Below are positions 52,793 to 61,812 of a stretch of DNA of 64,000 bases, in pieces (position 1 is the first letter of the stretch; the number at the start of each line of letters is the position of its first letter). Position numbers and translations under genes: made by a program. The stretch is from Bradyrhizobium diazoefficiens (lineage in GTDB: Bacteria > Pseudomonadota > Alphaproteobacteria > Rhizobiales > Xanthobacteraceae), in NCBI RefSeq assembly GCF_016612535.1, contig NZ_JAENXS010000001.1, positions 2,753,501 through 2,817,500 on the forward strand, read 5' to 3'. The notes under the pieces are model-generated. The model was not told the origin of the DNA and made no database searches. It saw nothing but the letters and a program-made list of their open reading frames with translations.

Positions 52793-53779
52793 TCACGGCA
52801 CCGCAAAGCGCAGCGTCTTGCCGCCGCTCGACATATCCACCGCACCAAAACCCGTCGCCGCAAACCCGCGCGCGCCGCAATCGGTCTGCTCGTTGGTCTC
52901 GAACTTGGTTTCGCGGGTGCAGAGCTTCCTGTCGCCGCCCCAGTTCAGCGGCTTGTCCTTCAACTTGATGGCGCGGTTGTCGCCATCGACGGCTTCCGCG
53001 AAGCTGAAGATCTGCCTGGGCTGGCCGGCGACGTCGGGATGCAGGCAGGTCTTGGGATCGATGCGGTACCAGCCGCGGCTGGTGACAGACTTGCCGTCGT
53101 CGGTTGCAACCGCCGCCATCACCTTGTGCGGCGTGTCGTTGCACCAGGTCAGGCCGGAGGTCGACGGCGTCTGCGCCGCATCGATCATGGTCTTGAAGAA
53201 ATTCGGCGAGGCGACCAATTCGGAGGACAGCCCGCGGCTCTTCAGGAACGCAGCCAATGCAGCCTGCGTCTTCGGTCCGTCGACGCCGTCGATCGCGCCG
53301 ATGTCGTAGCCCGCGACCACCAAAAGCCGCTGGATGCCGGCAAGCCGCGCCTGCTCGTCGTCATATTCGGAATCCTCGGCGAGATAGGCGACGAGATTGC
53401 CGTCGTCGCCCTGCGTCGGCGTGATCTGGGTGAAGGCGGCTTGGGTCTGGCCGTTGCGGCACTGCCGGGCGGCTGCGATGACGAAATTGTCCTGCGCCAC
53501 GCACAGCATGTCGCTGCCGTTCTGCGGAATCGGGGAGGCGCCATAGACGCCGAGCGCGCGGGCGTTCAGCAGGATGCGGTCGGCGGAGAGCGTGCCCTGC
53601 ACCACCACGCGGCAAGTGGCGGGATCGATCCTGAACCAGCCCCGCGTCGCGGTCGCCGCCTTGTCGTCGATGCCGATCGCGGCCTCGACGACGTAGGACA
53701 TCCGGTTGCAGATTTTTAGATCGGCAAGGGCCGGTGCGGAGGAGAAGAACAACGATGCGGCTGCGGCCGGTAGAGACAT
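52793..53779 (-). CDS. secreted protein with two DUF1036 domains around a peptidoglycan-binding-like domain
   Basis: Exported protein of about 328 aa. A hydrophobic signal segment (LPAAAASLFFSSAPALA) is followed by a first DUF1036 domain (LKICNRMSYVVEAAIGIDD... RGWFRIDPATC), a central helical segment resembling peptidoglycan-binding type 1 (LVVAGYDIGAIDGVDGPKTQ) and a second DUF1036 domain (TWCNDTPHKVMAAVATDD... RGWYRIDPKTC). Cysteines are paired within each domain. Role unknown, perhaps cell-envelope. The ATG at 53779 leaves a short n-region, so the true start may lie slightly upstream; an in-frame ATG inside the family B repeat is unlikely. Confidence 0.75.
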   Translation of the reverse strand: MSLPAAAASLFFSSAPALADLKICNRMSYVVEAAIGIDDKAATATRGWFRIDPATCRVVVQGTLSADRILLNARALGVYGASPIPQNGSDMLCVAQDNFVIAAARQCRNGQTQAAFTQITPTQGDDGNLVAYLAEDSEYDDEQARLAGIQRLLVVAGYDIGAIDGVDGPKTQAALAAFLKSRGLSSELVASPNFFKTMIDAAQTPSTSGLTWCNDTPHKVMAAVATDDGKSVTSRGWYRIDPKTCLHPDVAGQPRQIFSFAEAVDGDNRAIKLKDKPLNWGGDRKLCTRETKFETNEQTDCGARGFAATGFGAVDMSSGGKTLRFAVP

Positions 53780-53827
53780 CAGGACGCGTGTGAGATTGGA
53801 GCGACGCGATCGATGCTCTCTCCGCTC

Positions 53828-53911
53828 GTCATGGCCGGGCTTGACCCGGCCATCCACGCCTTGTTTCGGCAAAGAAAGAACGTGGATTCCCGGGACAGGC
53901 CCGGGCATGAC
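53828..53911. repeat. family B palindrome pair 5
   Basis: Left half ATGGCCGGG-CTTGA-CCCGGCCAT, right half ATTCCCGGG-ACAGG-CCCGGGCAT (one change), 84 bp. It lies between the argB stop and the DUF1036 gene start. Confidence 0.9.
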
Positions 53912-53937
53912 ACCCTCTTTTCCTGTCTTCTCGTCCC

Positions 53938-54825
53938 TCACTTGTGGATCAGCGTTCCCGTGCCTTGGTTGGTGAAGAGCTCGAGCAGCACCGCGTGCTG
54001 CATCTTGCCGTCGATGATAACGACGCCCTCGACGCCCTGCTCCAGCGCGTAGATGCAGGTCTCGACCTTCGGGATCATGCCGCCGGAAATGGTGCCGTCG
54101 GCGATCAGCTTTCGCGCGTCCTTCACCGAGAGCTGCGGGATCAGCTTCTTCGACTTGTCGAGCACGCCCGGGACGTCGGTGAGCAGCAGCAGGCGTTTTG
54201 CCTTCAGTGCGCCGGCGACCGCACCCGCAAAAGTGTCGGCGTTGACGTTCAGGGTCTGGCCTTCCTTGGAGGTCGCGAGCGGCGCCAGCACCGGGATCAG
54301 CTCGTAGCCGATCAGCTGGTTGAGCAAAGTGAGATCGACCTTCTCGGGGTCACCGACGAAGCCGAGATCGATCGCCTTCTCGATATGCGAGTCCGGATCG
54401 ACGATGGTGCGCGTCGTCTTCGACGCCTTCACCATGTTGCCATCCTTGCCAGATAGCCCCACGGCCTTGCCGCCGGCCTCGTTGATGAAGCCGACGATCT
54501 GCTTGTTGACGGAGCCGGCCAGCACCATCTCGACGATCTCGATGGTCGCGGCATCGGTGATGCGCAGGCCGGCTGCGAATTCCGAGACGATGCCGAGGCG
54601 CTTGAGCATGGTCGCGATCTGCGGCCCGCCGCCATGCACCACCACCGGGTTGATCGCGGTCTGCTCCAGCAGCACGACGTCGCGGGCAAAATTCTTCGCG
54701 GCCTCCTCGTCGCCCATGGCATGGCCGCCATATTTGATGACGATGGTTTCTTCGTCGTATTGCTGCATGTGCGGCAGCGCTTCGGACAGGATGCGGGCCT
54801 GGTCGAGCGGGGAGATTTCGGTCAT
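53938..54825 (-). CDS. argB: acetylglutamate kinase
   Basis: Amino-acid kinase-family enzyme of 295 aa, phosphorylating N-acetylglutamate in arginine synthesis. The glycine-rich nucleotide/phosphate motifs [13 protein letters not shown] and [15 protein letters not shown] are present, followed by [14 protein letters not shown] and the C-terminal [14 protein letters not shown], typical of arginine-sensitive forms. The ATG at 54825 is preferred to the in-frame codon at 54891. It is the last gene of a minus-strand run from rpmH. Confidence 0.96.
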   Translation of the reverse strand: MTEISPLDQARILSEALPHMQQYDEETIVIKYGGHAMGDEEAAKNFARDVVLLEQTAINPVVVHGGGPQIATMLKRLGIVSEFAAGLRITDAATIEIVEMVLAGSVNKQIVGFINEAGGKAVGLSGKDGNMVKASKTTRTIVDPDSHIEKAIDLGFVGDPEKVDLTLLNQLIGYELIPVLAPLATSKEGQTLNVNADTFAGAVAGALKAKRLLLLTDVPGVLDKSKKLIPQLSVKDARKLIADGTISGGMIPKVETCIYALEQGVEGVVIIDGKMQHAVLLELFTNQGTGTLIHK

Positions 54826-54938
54826 GAGGCGGATCTCGGCTTGCGGGACAAACGCGGCCTGCGTTCTATCTGATTGGCGGGCGAGGCGCAAAGCGTGACT
54901 GGCATGCTGCTGCGCTCCATCCGGGCTACGGCTACGGA

Positions 54939-55301
54939 TCAGCGCTTCGCCACCACCGCGGCCAGCGTCACCGTCAGCCAGCTCACAATCATCAGCGTTC
55001 CGCCGGTCGGCGCCGCGTAGGGAAACAGCGAATGGCCTGCGTATTGGCGCACGGTGAGGTCGCCTGCAAAAAGTGCAGCCGCGATGACGAAGCCGAATGC
55101 CGCGACAAGGCCAATTCCGCCGTGCAGAAGTCCGCGCGCGAGCAGGGCGACGCAGCCCAATATGGCAGTTGCGTGAAACAGCAGCATGGCGCTGGCGGAG
55201 GCAAGCCGGTTGGCATCGGCACCGTGGGCGGAGGCGGCGGCCAGCGCGACGCCGACGGCGCCCATCAAGCCGGCAAGCCCGATCAAAAGGCGAGCCATCA
55301 T
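54939..55301 (-). CDS. DUF423 (YgdD/TMEM256-like) membrane protein
   Basis: Integral membrane protein of 120 aa with four predicted helices. The features ASAHGAD after the first helix, [18 protein letters not shown] and [20 protein letters not shown] then PTGG are the DUF423 family signature. Function is unknown. The start (ATGATG at 55296-55301) overlaps the engB stop by four bases, so it is coupled to engB. Confidence 0.88.
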   Translation of the reverse strand: MMARLLIGLAGLMGAVGVALAAASAHGADANRLASASAMLLFHATAILGCVALLARGLLHGGIGLVAAFGFVIAAALFAGDLTVRQYAGHSLFPYAAPTGGTLMIVSWLTVTLAAVVAKR

Positions 55302-55951
55302 TTGGTCCGCTCCTCCAGCAGCTTCGCCATCGCGGCGCGCAAGCTCTCCATGCCGGTTGAGCTTCGCGAAGAGGTTGCGATCACGTTGGGGAACGCGGCC
55401 GGATGTTTGGCGAGCGCAGCCTCGGTCTCGGTGATGCAGCTGGCGAGCTCGGACGCCTTCACCTGGTCGGCCTTGGTCAGCACGATCTGGTAGCTGACGG
55501 CCGAGCGGTCGAGCGTCCCCAGGATCTCGAGGTCGACGTCCTTGAGCCCGTGTCGCGCGTCGATCAGCAAATAGACGCGCGCGAGCGTGGCGCGGCCGAG
55601 CAGGAATTTGTGGATCAGCTCGGTCCATGACGCGACCTGCGTCTTGGGTGCCTTGGCATAACCATAGCCGGGCATGTCGACGAGGCGCAGGTCACTTTTC
55701 CCGGGCACCTCGAAGAAGATCAGTTCCTGGGTGCGGCCCGGCGTATGCGAGGTGCGCGCCAGCGCATTGCGGCCGGTGAGCGCGTTGATCAGGCTCGACT
55801 TGCCGACATTGGAGCGGCCGGCAAAGGCGATCTCCAGCCCCGCCATCGGCGGCAGCGTCTCGATCGAGGGCGAAGCCCAGATGAACTGCCAGTCGCGGGT
55901 GAACAGCTTTCGCCCGGCCTCGATCAGCTTCGCATCTTTGTCGTCGGTCAT
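55298..55951 (-). CDS. engB: ribosome biogenesis GTP-binding protein YihA/YsxC
   Basis: TRAFAC-class GTPase of 217 aa needed for large-subunit assembly. G1 is [19 protein letters not shown]3 [13 protein letters not shown], and G4 LTKADQV; the segment [14 protein letters not shown] is the switch region typical of the family. It lies between yidC and DUF423 on the minus strand, separated from yidC by a family B repeat pair. Confidence 0.95.
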   Translation of the reverse strand: MTDDKDAKLIEAGRKLFTRDWQFIWASPSIETLPPMAGLEIAFAGRSNVGKSSLINALTGRNALARTSHTPGRTQELIFFEVPGKSDLRLVDMPGYGYAKAPKTQVASWTELIHKFLLGRATLARVYLLIDARHGLKDVDLEILGTLDRSAVSYQIVLTKADQVKASELASCITETEAALAKHPAAFPNVIATSSRSSTGMESLRAAMAKLLEERTK

Positions 55952-55970
55952 GCGAAGGCTCTATCCTTTT

Positions 55971-56056
55971 GTCATGGCCGGGCTTGTCCCGGCCATCCAC
56001 GTCTATCTGCGGCTTCTCTCCTGAACGTGGATGCCCGGGACAAGCCCGGGCATGAC
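55971..56056. repeat. family B palindrome pair 6
   Basis: Left half ATGGCCGGG-CTTGT-CCCGGCCAT, right half ATGCCCGGG-ACAAG-CCCGGGCAT, both perfect, with ccacgt/acgtgg pairing between them; 86 bp. It sits inside the yidC-engB interval of an apparent operon. Confidence 0.93.
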
Positions 56057-56090
56057 GATCTGGAGGCAGTTTTCTTGGCAATGACGACCG

Positions 56091-57938
56091 CTACGTCGCC
56101 TTCCTCGCGAACGTCGCCTTGAGATTGTCGAACAGCTCCACCTTCACGCCGTTGCGGCGCATGATGAAGCTCTGCTGGAGCACTGAGAGCGTGTTGTTCC
56201 AGGCCCAGTAGATCACGAGGCCCGCCGGGAAGCCGGCCAGCATGAAGGTGAAGATCAGCGGCATCCAGTTGAAGATGAGCTGCTGCGTCGGATCCGGCGG
56301 CGTCGGGTTCAGCTTCATCTGGAACCACATCGTGATGCCCATGATGATCGGCCAGATGCCGAGCGCGAGATAGTGGCCGAACATCGGAAGCTGCGTCGGA
56401 TCGTAGTGCAGCAGCCCGAACAGGGTGAACAGATTGGTCGGATCGGGTGCGGAGAGGTCCTTGATCCAGCCGAAGAACGGCGCGTGCCGCATCTCGATGG
56501 TGACGAACAGCACCTTGTAGAGCGAGAAGAACACGGGGATCTGGATCACCACGGGAAGACAACCCGCGACCGGGTTGATCTTCTCCTTGCGGTAGATCTC
56601 CATCATCTCCTGCTGCTGCTTCACCTTGTCGTCGGGATAGCGCTCTTTCAGCGCGGCAAGCTGCGGCTGGACCGACTTCATCTTCGCCATCGAGGCGTAG
56701 GACTTGTTCGCCAGCGGGAAGAACAGGAGCTTCACGATCACCGTCACGAGCAGGATCGAGATGCCGAAATTGCCGAAGAAGCGGTAGAAGAAGTCGAGAC
56801 CGAGGAACATCGGCTTGGTGATGAAGTAGAACCAGCCCCAGTCGATCAACAGATCGAAATGGTTGAGGCCGAGCTCCTTGTTGTAGCCGCCCAGGCCTGC
56901 GAACGGGAACACGCCGACCACACCCGCTTCCTTGGCACCGGCGAACAGCCGCGCGTTTGCGGTCGCGCTGCCGCCGATCGCGACGGTGACGGGATCGAGC
57001 AGATAGTCGGTCTGGTAGGTATGGACGTTGCCGACGAGGTTCGAGGAGAACTTCGCCTGAAGCGTGGCGCTGGTGTCGGGCAGCAGCGCCGAGGCCCAGT
57101 ACTTGTCGGTCATGCCGAGCCAGCCATCGGTGGCCTTGAAGTTGACTGACTTGGCTTCGTCGATCTTCTTGTAGGCGTATTCCTGCAAGCCATCGAGATA
57201 ACCGATCAGGCCTTCATGCAGGATGTAGTAGCCTGAGACGTGCGGGGTGCCATGGCGCGAGATCAGCGCGAACGGATAGAGCGTGACCGGCGCGGTGCCG
57301 ACATTGCTCACTTCGTCCTTGACGGTGAAGAGATAGTGGTCGTCGACCGAGATGGTGCGGCGGAAGGTGAGGCCCTCGCCGTTATCCCATTTCAGCACCG
57401 CCGGCGTCGTCGGCGTCAGGCTGCCGCTGCCGTCCTGCTGCCAGACGGTCTGCTCATCCGGCAGCTTGGCCTTCACGCCCGCGGCCGGCACCCAGCCGAA
57501 CTCGGCGTAATAGGGTTCTGCCGTGCCCGAGGGCGAATAGAGGATGATCGGCGGCGACTTCGGGTCGACCGTTTCGCGGAATTGCAGCAACGCGAGGTCG
57601 TCGATGCGGCCGCCCTTCAGCGAGATACTGCCGGCAAGCCGCGGCGTGTCGATCTTGACGCGCGGACCGGCTGCAATCGCGGTGTCGCGGGCAACCACCG
57701 GCTGGGCCTGCTGGTTCGTGGCCGGAGCGGCTGACGGCTGAGCCGCGCCGCCGGATTGCGGCGTGGCGCCCGGCGTTGCGGACGCCGTCGGCTGCGGCGT
57801 GGTCTTCTGGAGCTCCGCCTGCACCTGCTGCTGGGCGCGCTGCTTCTCCATCGCCGGCACGTTGTAGAAATACTGCCAGGCGATCAGCACCACGCCGGAC
57901 AGAATGACGGCAAGGATGGTATTGCGATTGTCAGTCAT
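56091..57938 (-). CDS. yidC: membrane protein insertase YidC
   Basis: Insertase of 615 aa. An N-terminal helix (about 8-23, LAVILSGVVLIAWQYFYN) is followed by a Gln/Pro/Ala-rich linker, a large periplasmic P1 domain (about 75-365) and the conserved five-helix core with WGWFYFITKPMFLGLDFFYR, KSYASMAKMKSVQPQLAALK and NPVAGCLPVVIQIPVFFSLY. The tail ends basic. The ATG at 57938 is used; a GTG precedes it. It is 16 bases downstream of rnpA, with no yidD in between. Confidence 0.96.
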   Translation of the reverse strand: MTDNRNTILAVILSGVVLIAWQYFYNVPAMEKQRAQQQVQAELQKTTPQPTASATPGATPQSGGAAQPSAAPATNQQAQPVVARDTAIAAGPRVKIDTPRLAGSISLKGGRIDDLALLQFRETVDPKSPPIILYSPSGTAEPYYAEFGWVPAAGVKAKLPDEQTVWQQDGSGSLTPTTPAVLKWDNGEGLTFRRTISVDDHYLFTVKDEVSNVGTAPVTLYPFALISRHGTPHVSGYYILHEGLIGYLDGLQEYAYKKIDEAKSVNFKATDGWLGMTDKYWASALLPDTSATLQAKFSSNLVGNVHTYQTDYLLDPVTVAIGGSATANARLFAGAKEAGVVGVFPFAGLGGYNKELGLNHFDLLIDWGWFYFITKPMFLGLDFFYRFFGNFGISILLVTVIVKLLFFPLANKSYASMAKMKSVQPQLAALKERYPDDKVKQQQEMMEIYRKEKINPVAGCLPVVIQIPVFFSLYKVLFVTIEMRHAPFFGWIKDLSAPDPTNLFTLFGLLHYDPTQLPMFGHYLALGIWPIIMGITMWFQMKLNPTPPDPTQQLIFNWMPLIFTFMLAGFPAGLVIYWAWNNTLSVLQQSFIMRRNGVKVELFDNLKATFARKAT

Positions 57939-57954
57939 CACAGATGTCTCGTCA

Positions 57955-58377
57955 TCAATCCGGTTTGCGGCTGGCCGCTGGGGCGGACCTTTGGCCGCGT
58001 CCCTTGAACGGTGCTTTGGGCATATGCCGCGCGGGCTTCGTGAACGCTATGCGCAGATCGTCGAGCATGGTTGCGAAGTCGCGCGAAAGCGCGTCCCTTC
58101 GTCCGACCAGCACGTAATCATGATGGGGTTGCATCGACACCGGATCGAGCCGCTTCACCAATTCGCGAAGCCGGCGCCGGATGCGATTGCGTTCGGGGGC
58201 GTTGCCGTTCTTTTTGGTAACGGTGAAGCCGATCCGGATCGGGCCGCTGTCGTCGCGGCCAAGGCTTTGGCGGTCAAGACTTCGGCGGTCAAGGCTTTGC
58301 AGGACGAACGCGGGGCTATTCACCCGCGCGCCATTGGCAACGGCGAGGAAATCCGCTCGCTGCCTCAGCCGATCCAT
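57955..58377 (-). CDS. rnpA: ribonuclease P protein component
   Basis: Protein subunit of RNase P, 140 aa, which trims 5' leaders from pre-tRNA. RADFLAVANGARVNSPAFVL begins the family sequence; the RNA-binding RNR motif is GNAPERNRIRRRLREL; DYVLVGRRDAL follows. A repetitive basic insert (LDRRSLDRQSLGRDD, about 29-43) and a basic C-terminal tail make it longer than E. coli's 119 aa. It lies 27 bases after rpmH. Confidence 0.95.
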   Translation of the reverse strand: MDRLRQRADFLAVANGARVNSPAFVLQSLDRRSLDRQSLGRDDSGPIRIGFTVTKKNGNAPERNRIRRRLRELVKRLDPVSMQPHHDYVLVGRRDALSRDFATMLDDLRIAFTKPARHMPKAPFKGRGQRSAPAASRKPD

Positions 58378-58404
58378 GATGAAATCCCAAAAAGGGGGTC
58401 CGGC

Positions 58405-58539
58405 TCAGGCGCTCAGACGCTTGCGGCCGCGGGCGCGGCGGGCGGCGAGAACCTTGCGGCCACCGGCGGTGGCGAGACGAGCACGGAAACCGTGACGGCG
58501 CTTGCGCACCAGTTTGCTGGGTTGATAAGTCCGCTTCAC
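58405..58539 (-). CDS. rpmH: 50S ribosomal protein L34
   Basis: L34 of 44 aa, complete: [20 protein letters not shown] then [20 protein letters not shown]. The start is a GTG at 58539 with GGAGAAAAACCC upstream; earlier codons in the open frame are not L34. It is the first gene of the rpmH-rnpA-yidC-engB-DUF423-argB run. Confidence 0.97.
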   Translation of the reverse strand: MKRTYQPSKLVRKRRHGFRARLATAGGRKVLAARRARGRKRLSA

Positions 58540-58890
58540 GGGTTTTTCTCCGCTGACCGGGCAATTTGCCTGTAGAATTAAGGGTAAAGTCCGGAAGATG
58601 CGGCCCAAAATGGGCCGTTTCCGGCCCCATCAAGAGCCGCTCCCGGTGTCGCACCGGGTCATCGCGGACAATTCGGCCGGCTTATATGCGAGCGTCCCCT
58701 TTTCGTCAACGCCGCAGGACCGCACAGTTCGAGTGAATATCACTGTTTCGGCGGGGTTTTTAACCCTTGAGGTGGCGATTAGCCGTATCAACGCTTACAT
58801 CCCACATTTGCAGATTAGCGATCCGTAATTTGACCACCCCCCGGGGCGGGTCGCATTCTCCAACAGCCAACGCCAGCAGGGGCGAGTTTC
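58540..58890. promoter_or_regulatory. divergent control region of rpmH and the histidine kinase gene
   Basis: This 351-bp stretch has no gene. It must contain the rpmH promoter (minus strand) and that of the kinase (plus strand). It is less GC-rich than the surroundings around 58680-58830. A GC palindrome CCCCGGGG lies at about 58840. I could not fix -35/-10 elements with confidence. Confidence 0.5.
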
Positions 58891-60426
58891 GTGGCAACGA
58901 CAGACCTCAAGCCGACCCCGGACTTGGATCAGGGCTTGAATCAAGCTCTGGATCGCGATTTGGACCGGGCGGACCAGCCGGTGACGCGGTCGCGCGGGCC
59001 AGCGGGGCTTGGCCTGTCCGGCAAGCTGTTGCTGCTGACGCTCCCCCTGGTGATGATCGCAGCCATCCTGCTCTATGTGCCGGCGATCGCCAACTTCTGG
59101 GTCAACCGGCTCAACGACCGTGTGGCCGCGGCCAACACGGCGGCGCTGGTGCTCGATGCGGCGCCGCTCGGCATGGTGCCCGATTCGTTGTCGCGCCAGA
59201 TCCTGAAAAGCATCAACGCGCGCGCGGTCGCCATCAAGATGGGCCAGCAGCGCCGTCTGCTTGCCAGCGACAATCTGCCGACCGCGATCGAGCATGACGT
59301 CGATCTGCGCGACATGACGGTGTGGGAGGCGATCACCGGTTCGATCCAGATGATGCTGGAGACCGGCAACCAGCCGATCCGGATCGTCGGCCCCGGCGTT
59401 GGCAACGCCCAATTCGTCGAAATCGTCACCGACGAATTACCTCTGCGGCAGGCGATGTACCGCTTTTCCCGCAACGTGGTGGTGGTGGCGCTGATCATCG
59501 GCGTCCTGACCGCGGGCCTCGTCTACCTCGCGCTCCATTATCTCTTCGTACGGCCGATGCGGCGGCTGACCGCGAGCCTGGTCGGCTTCCACGAGAACCC
59601 CGAAAGTTCGGCGCGGATCATCGTGCCGAGCCAGCGCAGCGACGAAATTGGCGTCGCCGAGCGCGAACTGTCCGACATGCAACGCGACCTGATGTCGATG
59701 TTGCATCAGAAGAGCCGGCTCGCCGCGCTCGGCCTCGCCGTCTCCAAGATCAACCACGATTTGCGCAATTTGCTGGCCTCGGCGCAATTGCTGTCGGACC
59801 AGCTTGCCAGCGTGCCCGATCCGCGGGTGCAGCGTTTTGCGCCGAAGCTCGTGCGCTCGCTCGAGCGCGCCATCGCCTTCTGCCAGTCGACGCTGTCCTA
59901 CGGCCGCGCCCAGGAGGCCGCGCCTGACCGGCGTATGCTGCTCATCGAGCCGGTCGTGCTCGAGGTGCGCGAGACCGCAGGTCTCGCCAGTGACGCCTCG
60001 ATTGCCTGGGTCGCTGCGATCGAGCGCGGGCTTGCAGTCGATGCCGATCCCGACCAGCTGTTCCGCGTGCTGCTCAACCTCGTGCGCAACGCCGCCCAGG
60101 CACTGGAGAGCCACGCCTCCGGCGACGGCGGCCCGCAGCAGATCCGGATCACCGGAAAGCGCGAGGGCGCGGTCGCCATCCTCGAGGTCTCCGATACCGG
60201 CCCCGGCGTGCCTCAGAGGACCCGGGAGCATCTGTTCGAGGCGTTCCAGACCTCCGGCCGTCCCGGCGGCAGCGGGCTTGGTTTGGCCATCGCCGCCGAG
60301 CTGGTCCGCGCCCATGGCGGTGACATCCATCTGGTCGAGGGCACCATCGGCGCCACCTTCCGGATCGTCATCCCCGACCGCCCCGTGGAACTTCTCTCGA
60401 TCCGCAACGAGCGGGCACGAGCCTAG
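58891..60426 (+). CDS. orphan sensor histidine kinase
   Basis: Membrane kinase of 511 aa. Two transmembrane helices (about 45-65 and 195-220) flank a periplasmic domain of about 130 residues; a HAMP segment follows (VRPMRRLTASLVGFHENPES). The phosphoacceptor is His289 in AVSKINHDLRNLLASAQLLS, a less common H-box. The ATPase boxes are LLNLVRNAAQALESH (N), EVSDTGPGVP (G1) and SGLGLAIAAELVRAHGG (G2). The start is a GTG at 58891. No response regulator is adjacent, so its partner is unknown. Confidence 0.88.
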   Translation: MATTDLKPTPDLDQGLNQALDRDLDRADQPVTRSRGPAGLGLSGKLLLLTLPLVMIAAILLYVPAIANFWVNRLNDRVAAANTAALVLDAAPLGMVPDSLSRQILKSINARAVAIKMGQQRRLLASDNLPTAIEHDVDLRDMTVWEAITGSIQMMLETGNQPIRIVGPGVGNAQFVEIVTDELPLRQAMYRFSRNVVVVALIIGVLTAGLVYLALHYLFVRPMRRLTASLVGFHENPESSARIIVPSQRSDEIGVAERELSDMQRDLMSMLHQKSRLAALGLAVSKINHDLRNLLASAQLLSDQLASVPDPRVQRFAPKLVRSLERAIAFCQSTLSYGRAQEAAPDRRMLLIEPVVLEVRETAGLASDASIAWVAAIERGLAVDADPDQLFRVLLNLVRNAAQALESHASGDGGPQQIRITGKREGAVAILEVSDTGPGVPQRTREHLFEAFQTSGRPGGSGLGLAIAAELVRAHGGDIHLVEGTIGATFRIVIPDRPVELLSIRNERARA

Positions 60427-60531
60427 TCGGCCAGCGGCCGACGTAAAAACCGTCACCTCACTGCAAAATCTCCCCAAGCCGGACCTTGCCAATTGGGGCA
60501 AGAGCGGTTAGTCAGAGCGCTCTTTCGCACC

Positions 60532-60572
60532 CCTCCGGCGCTGTCCGGAGGCTGCCTGCGGGCTAGCCCGCA
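60532..60572 (+). terminator. two hairpins between the kinase gene and tRNA-Arg
   Basis: CCTCCGG-CGCTGT-CCGGAGG at 60532-60551 and the perfect palindrome TGCGGGCTAGCCCGCA at 60557-60572. No T run follows, so termination is only a suggestion; they may also lie in the tRNA leader. Confidence 0.4.
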
Positions 60573-60590
60573 TCGCTGTTTGCGAAACAC

Positions 60591-60667
60591 GCGCCCGTAG
60601 CTCAGCTGGATAGAGCATCAGACTACGAATCTGAGGGTCGGACGTTCGAATCGTTCCGGGCGCGCCA
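60591..60667 (+). tRNA. tRNA-Arg (anticodon ACG)
   Basis: Cloverleaf of 77 nt including encoded CCA. The acceptor stem GCGCCCG pairs with CGGGCGC; the anticodon arm TCAGA-CTACGAA-TCTGA carries ACG at 60625-60627; the T arm contains GTTCGAATC. Anticodon ACG is converted to ICG and reads CGU, CGC and CGA. Confidence 0.97.
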
Positions 60668-60762
60668 TTTTACGATAGAGCAAGCTGTTGCCGACAAGAA
60701 GCTTCACCACTTCGCGGCTGACCTTTGCCCGCGCGTTCGCGCCGAAATGCCCCAAATCGGCG

Positions 60763-61194
60763 CTAGATTGGCTTGGTGACAACGAGGACGACGATGATGA
60801 ACGTCGCGATCACGACGGCCGCGGCGGCATAGGGCAGGGAGGCCGGCGAACTTGGCTCCTGACTGCACGCAAGTCTGCGCAGCCGTCCTGAGAGGACGCC
60901 GTGCTGCACGGACAACAGCAGGACCAGGGCGAGTTTGGCCAGAAGCCAAGGTTGCGGGAACCAATTGCCGGTCAGCGCGAGTGCCAGCCCAAAAATCCAG
61001 ACGAGAAGCATTGCCGGCGACGTGACACGCTGATCCCATCGGCGAACATGCACGAGAAATGCGGACCGAGTTGCGATCTCTTGCTGGTCGCGGGCGCCGG
61101 ATACGGCCGCAAGAGTCACGCCGACGACCAAGATGCCGCCGATCCAGGTTACAACCGCGACAATGTGCAAGGCTTTGAGCCAGAGATAGTCCAT
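60763..61194 (-). CDS. CopD/HemJ-like membrane protein
   Basis: Integral membrane protein of 143 aa with four predicted helices. The first carries LWLKALHIVAVVTWIGGILV, with a conserved His and Trp, as in CopD-domain copper proteins and HemJ-type heme proteins; VRRWDQRVTSPAMLLVWIFG and LAKLALVLLLSVQHGVLSGR contain further family-like His/Arg. Which of the two functions applies is not clear. It is the last gene of a four-gene minus-strand operon led by an ArsR-type regulator. Confidence 0.7.
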   Translation of the reverse strand: MDYLWLKALHIVAVVTWIGGILVVGVTLAAVSGARDQQEIATRSAFLVHVRRWDQRVTSPAMLLVWIFGLALALTGNWFPQPWLLAKLALVLLLSVQHGVLSGRLRRLACSQEPSSPASLPYAAAAVVIATFIIVVLVVTKPI

Positions 61195-61205
61195 TGCCCG
61201 CGCCT

Positions 61206-61538
61206 TCAGATCGACGCCATGAGCGCCGATTGGCGGCGCGCAAGCGCTCGCTCGTTCAGGAAAGCGCCAAAGGGAATGAAGGCCGCGAGCACCATCCGAG
61301 CCGTCGCAGCACGCGACCATCCCCCGATCGACACGGTTTGGATGAGCATCCAGACGTAGAAAACAAAAGCGACGCCATGGACCGGTCCCATGACGCGGGT
61401 TGCGATCGGATAACCGGCAAGATGCTTGAGAGGAACGGCAACGCCGATGAGCAGGAGAAGCGTGGTCCCCTCCAGCAGCGACACGGCGCGCATCTTGCGA
61501 AGTTGCGACAATTCCTCGGCTCGGTCGGCGGAGACCAT
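61206..61538 (-). CDS. DUF3817 domain-containing membrane protein
   Basis: Membrane protein of 110 aa with three helices. KMRAVSLLEGTTLLLLIGVA, then VPLKHLAGYP and VMGPVHGVAFVFYVWML are the DUF3817 (YdzA-like) hallmarks. Function unknown. Its ATG overlaps the stop of the upstream gene (TGATG at 61536-61540), so they are coupled; the CopD-like gene follows 11 bases later. Confidence 0.8.
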   Translation of the reverse strand: MVSADRAEELSQLRKMRAVSLLEGTTLLLLIGVAVPLKHLAGYPIATRVMGPVHGVAFVFYVWMLIQTVSIGGWSRAATARMVLAAFIPFGAFLNERALARRQSALMASI

Positions 61539-61801
61539 CACTCAACCTCCTTGAGGACCTTCTCGACACGTTCAAGACGACTCTGAATGTCCGCAACATT
61601 GTCCTTCAAGCTGGCGATTGCTGCGGCCCCCTCTTCCTGGGATTTCACCGCGCGCGTGGCGAGGTTGCGATAGGCGTCTTCGCTCGCAATTCTCAGACGG
61701 GCGTTGCGCGCGCCGACGAAGTATTTCATGGCGAAGATTGACAGGATCACGATCAATATGAGGATCGTGACGAGTAGAAACATGCTGCCGCGGTCGGCCA
61801 T
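61538..61801 (-). CDS. small membrane-anchored coiled-coil protein
   Basis: Protein of 87 aa: a single N-terminal transmembrane helix (about 7-27, MFLLVTILILIVILSIFAMK) and a cytoplasmic or periplasmic coiled coil (about 40-87, AAIASLKDNVADIQSRLERV). No known domain. The ATG at 61801 is chosen over the in-frame TTG at 61816. It lies between the ArsR-type regulator and the DUF3817 gene in the same operon. Confidence 0.7.
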   Translation of the reverse strand: MADRGSMFLLVTILILIVILSIFAMKYFVGARNARLRIASEDAYRNLATRAVKSQEEGAAAIASLKDNVADIQSRLERVEKVLKEVE

Positions 61802-61812
61802 AGATCGTCCTT

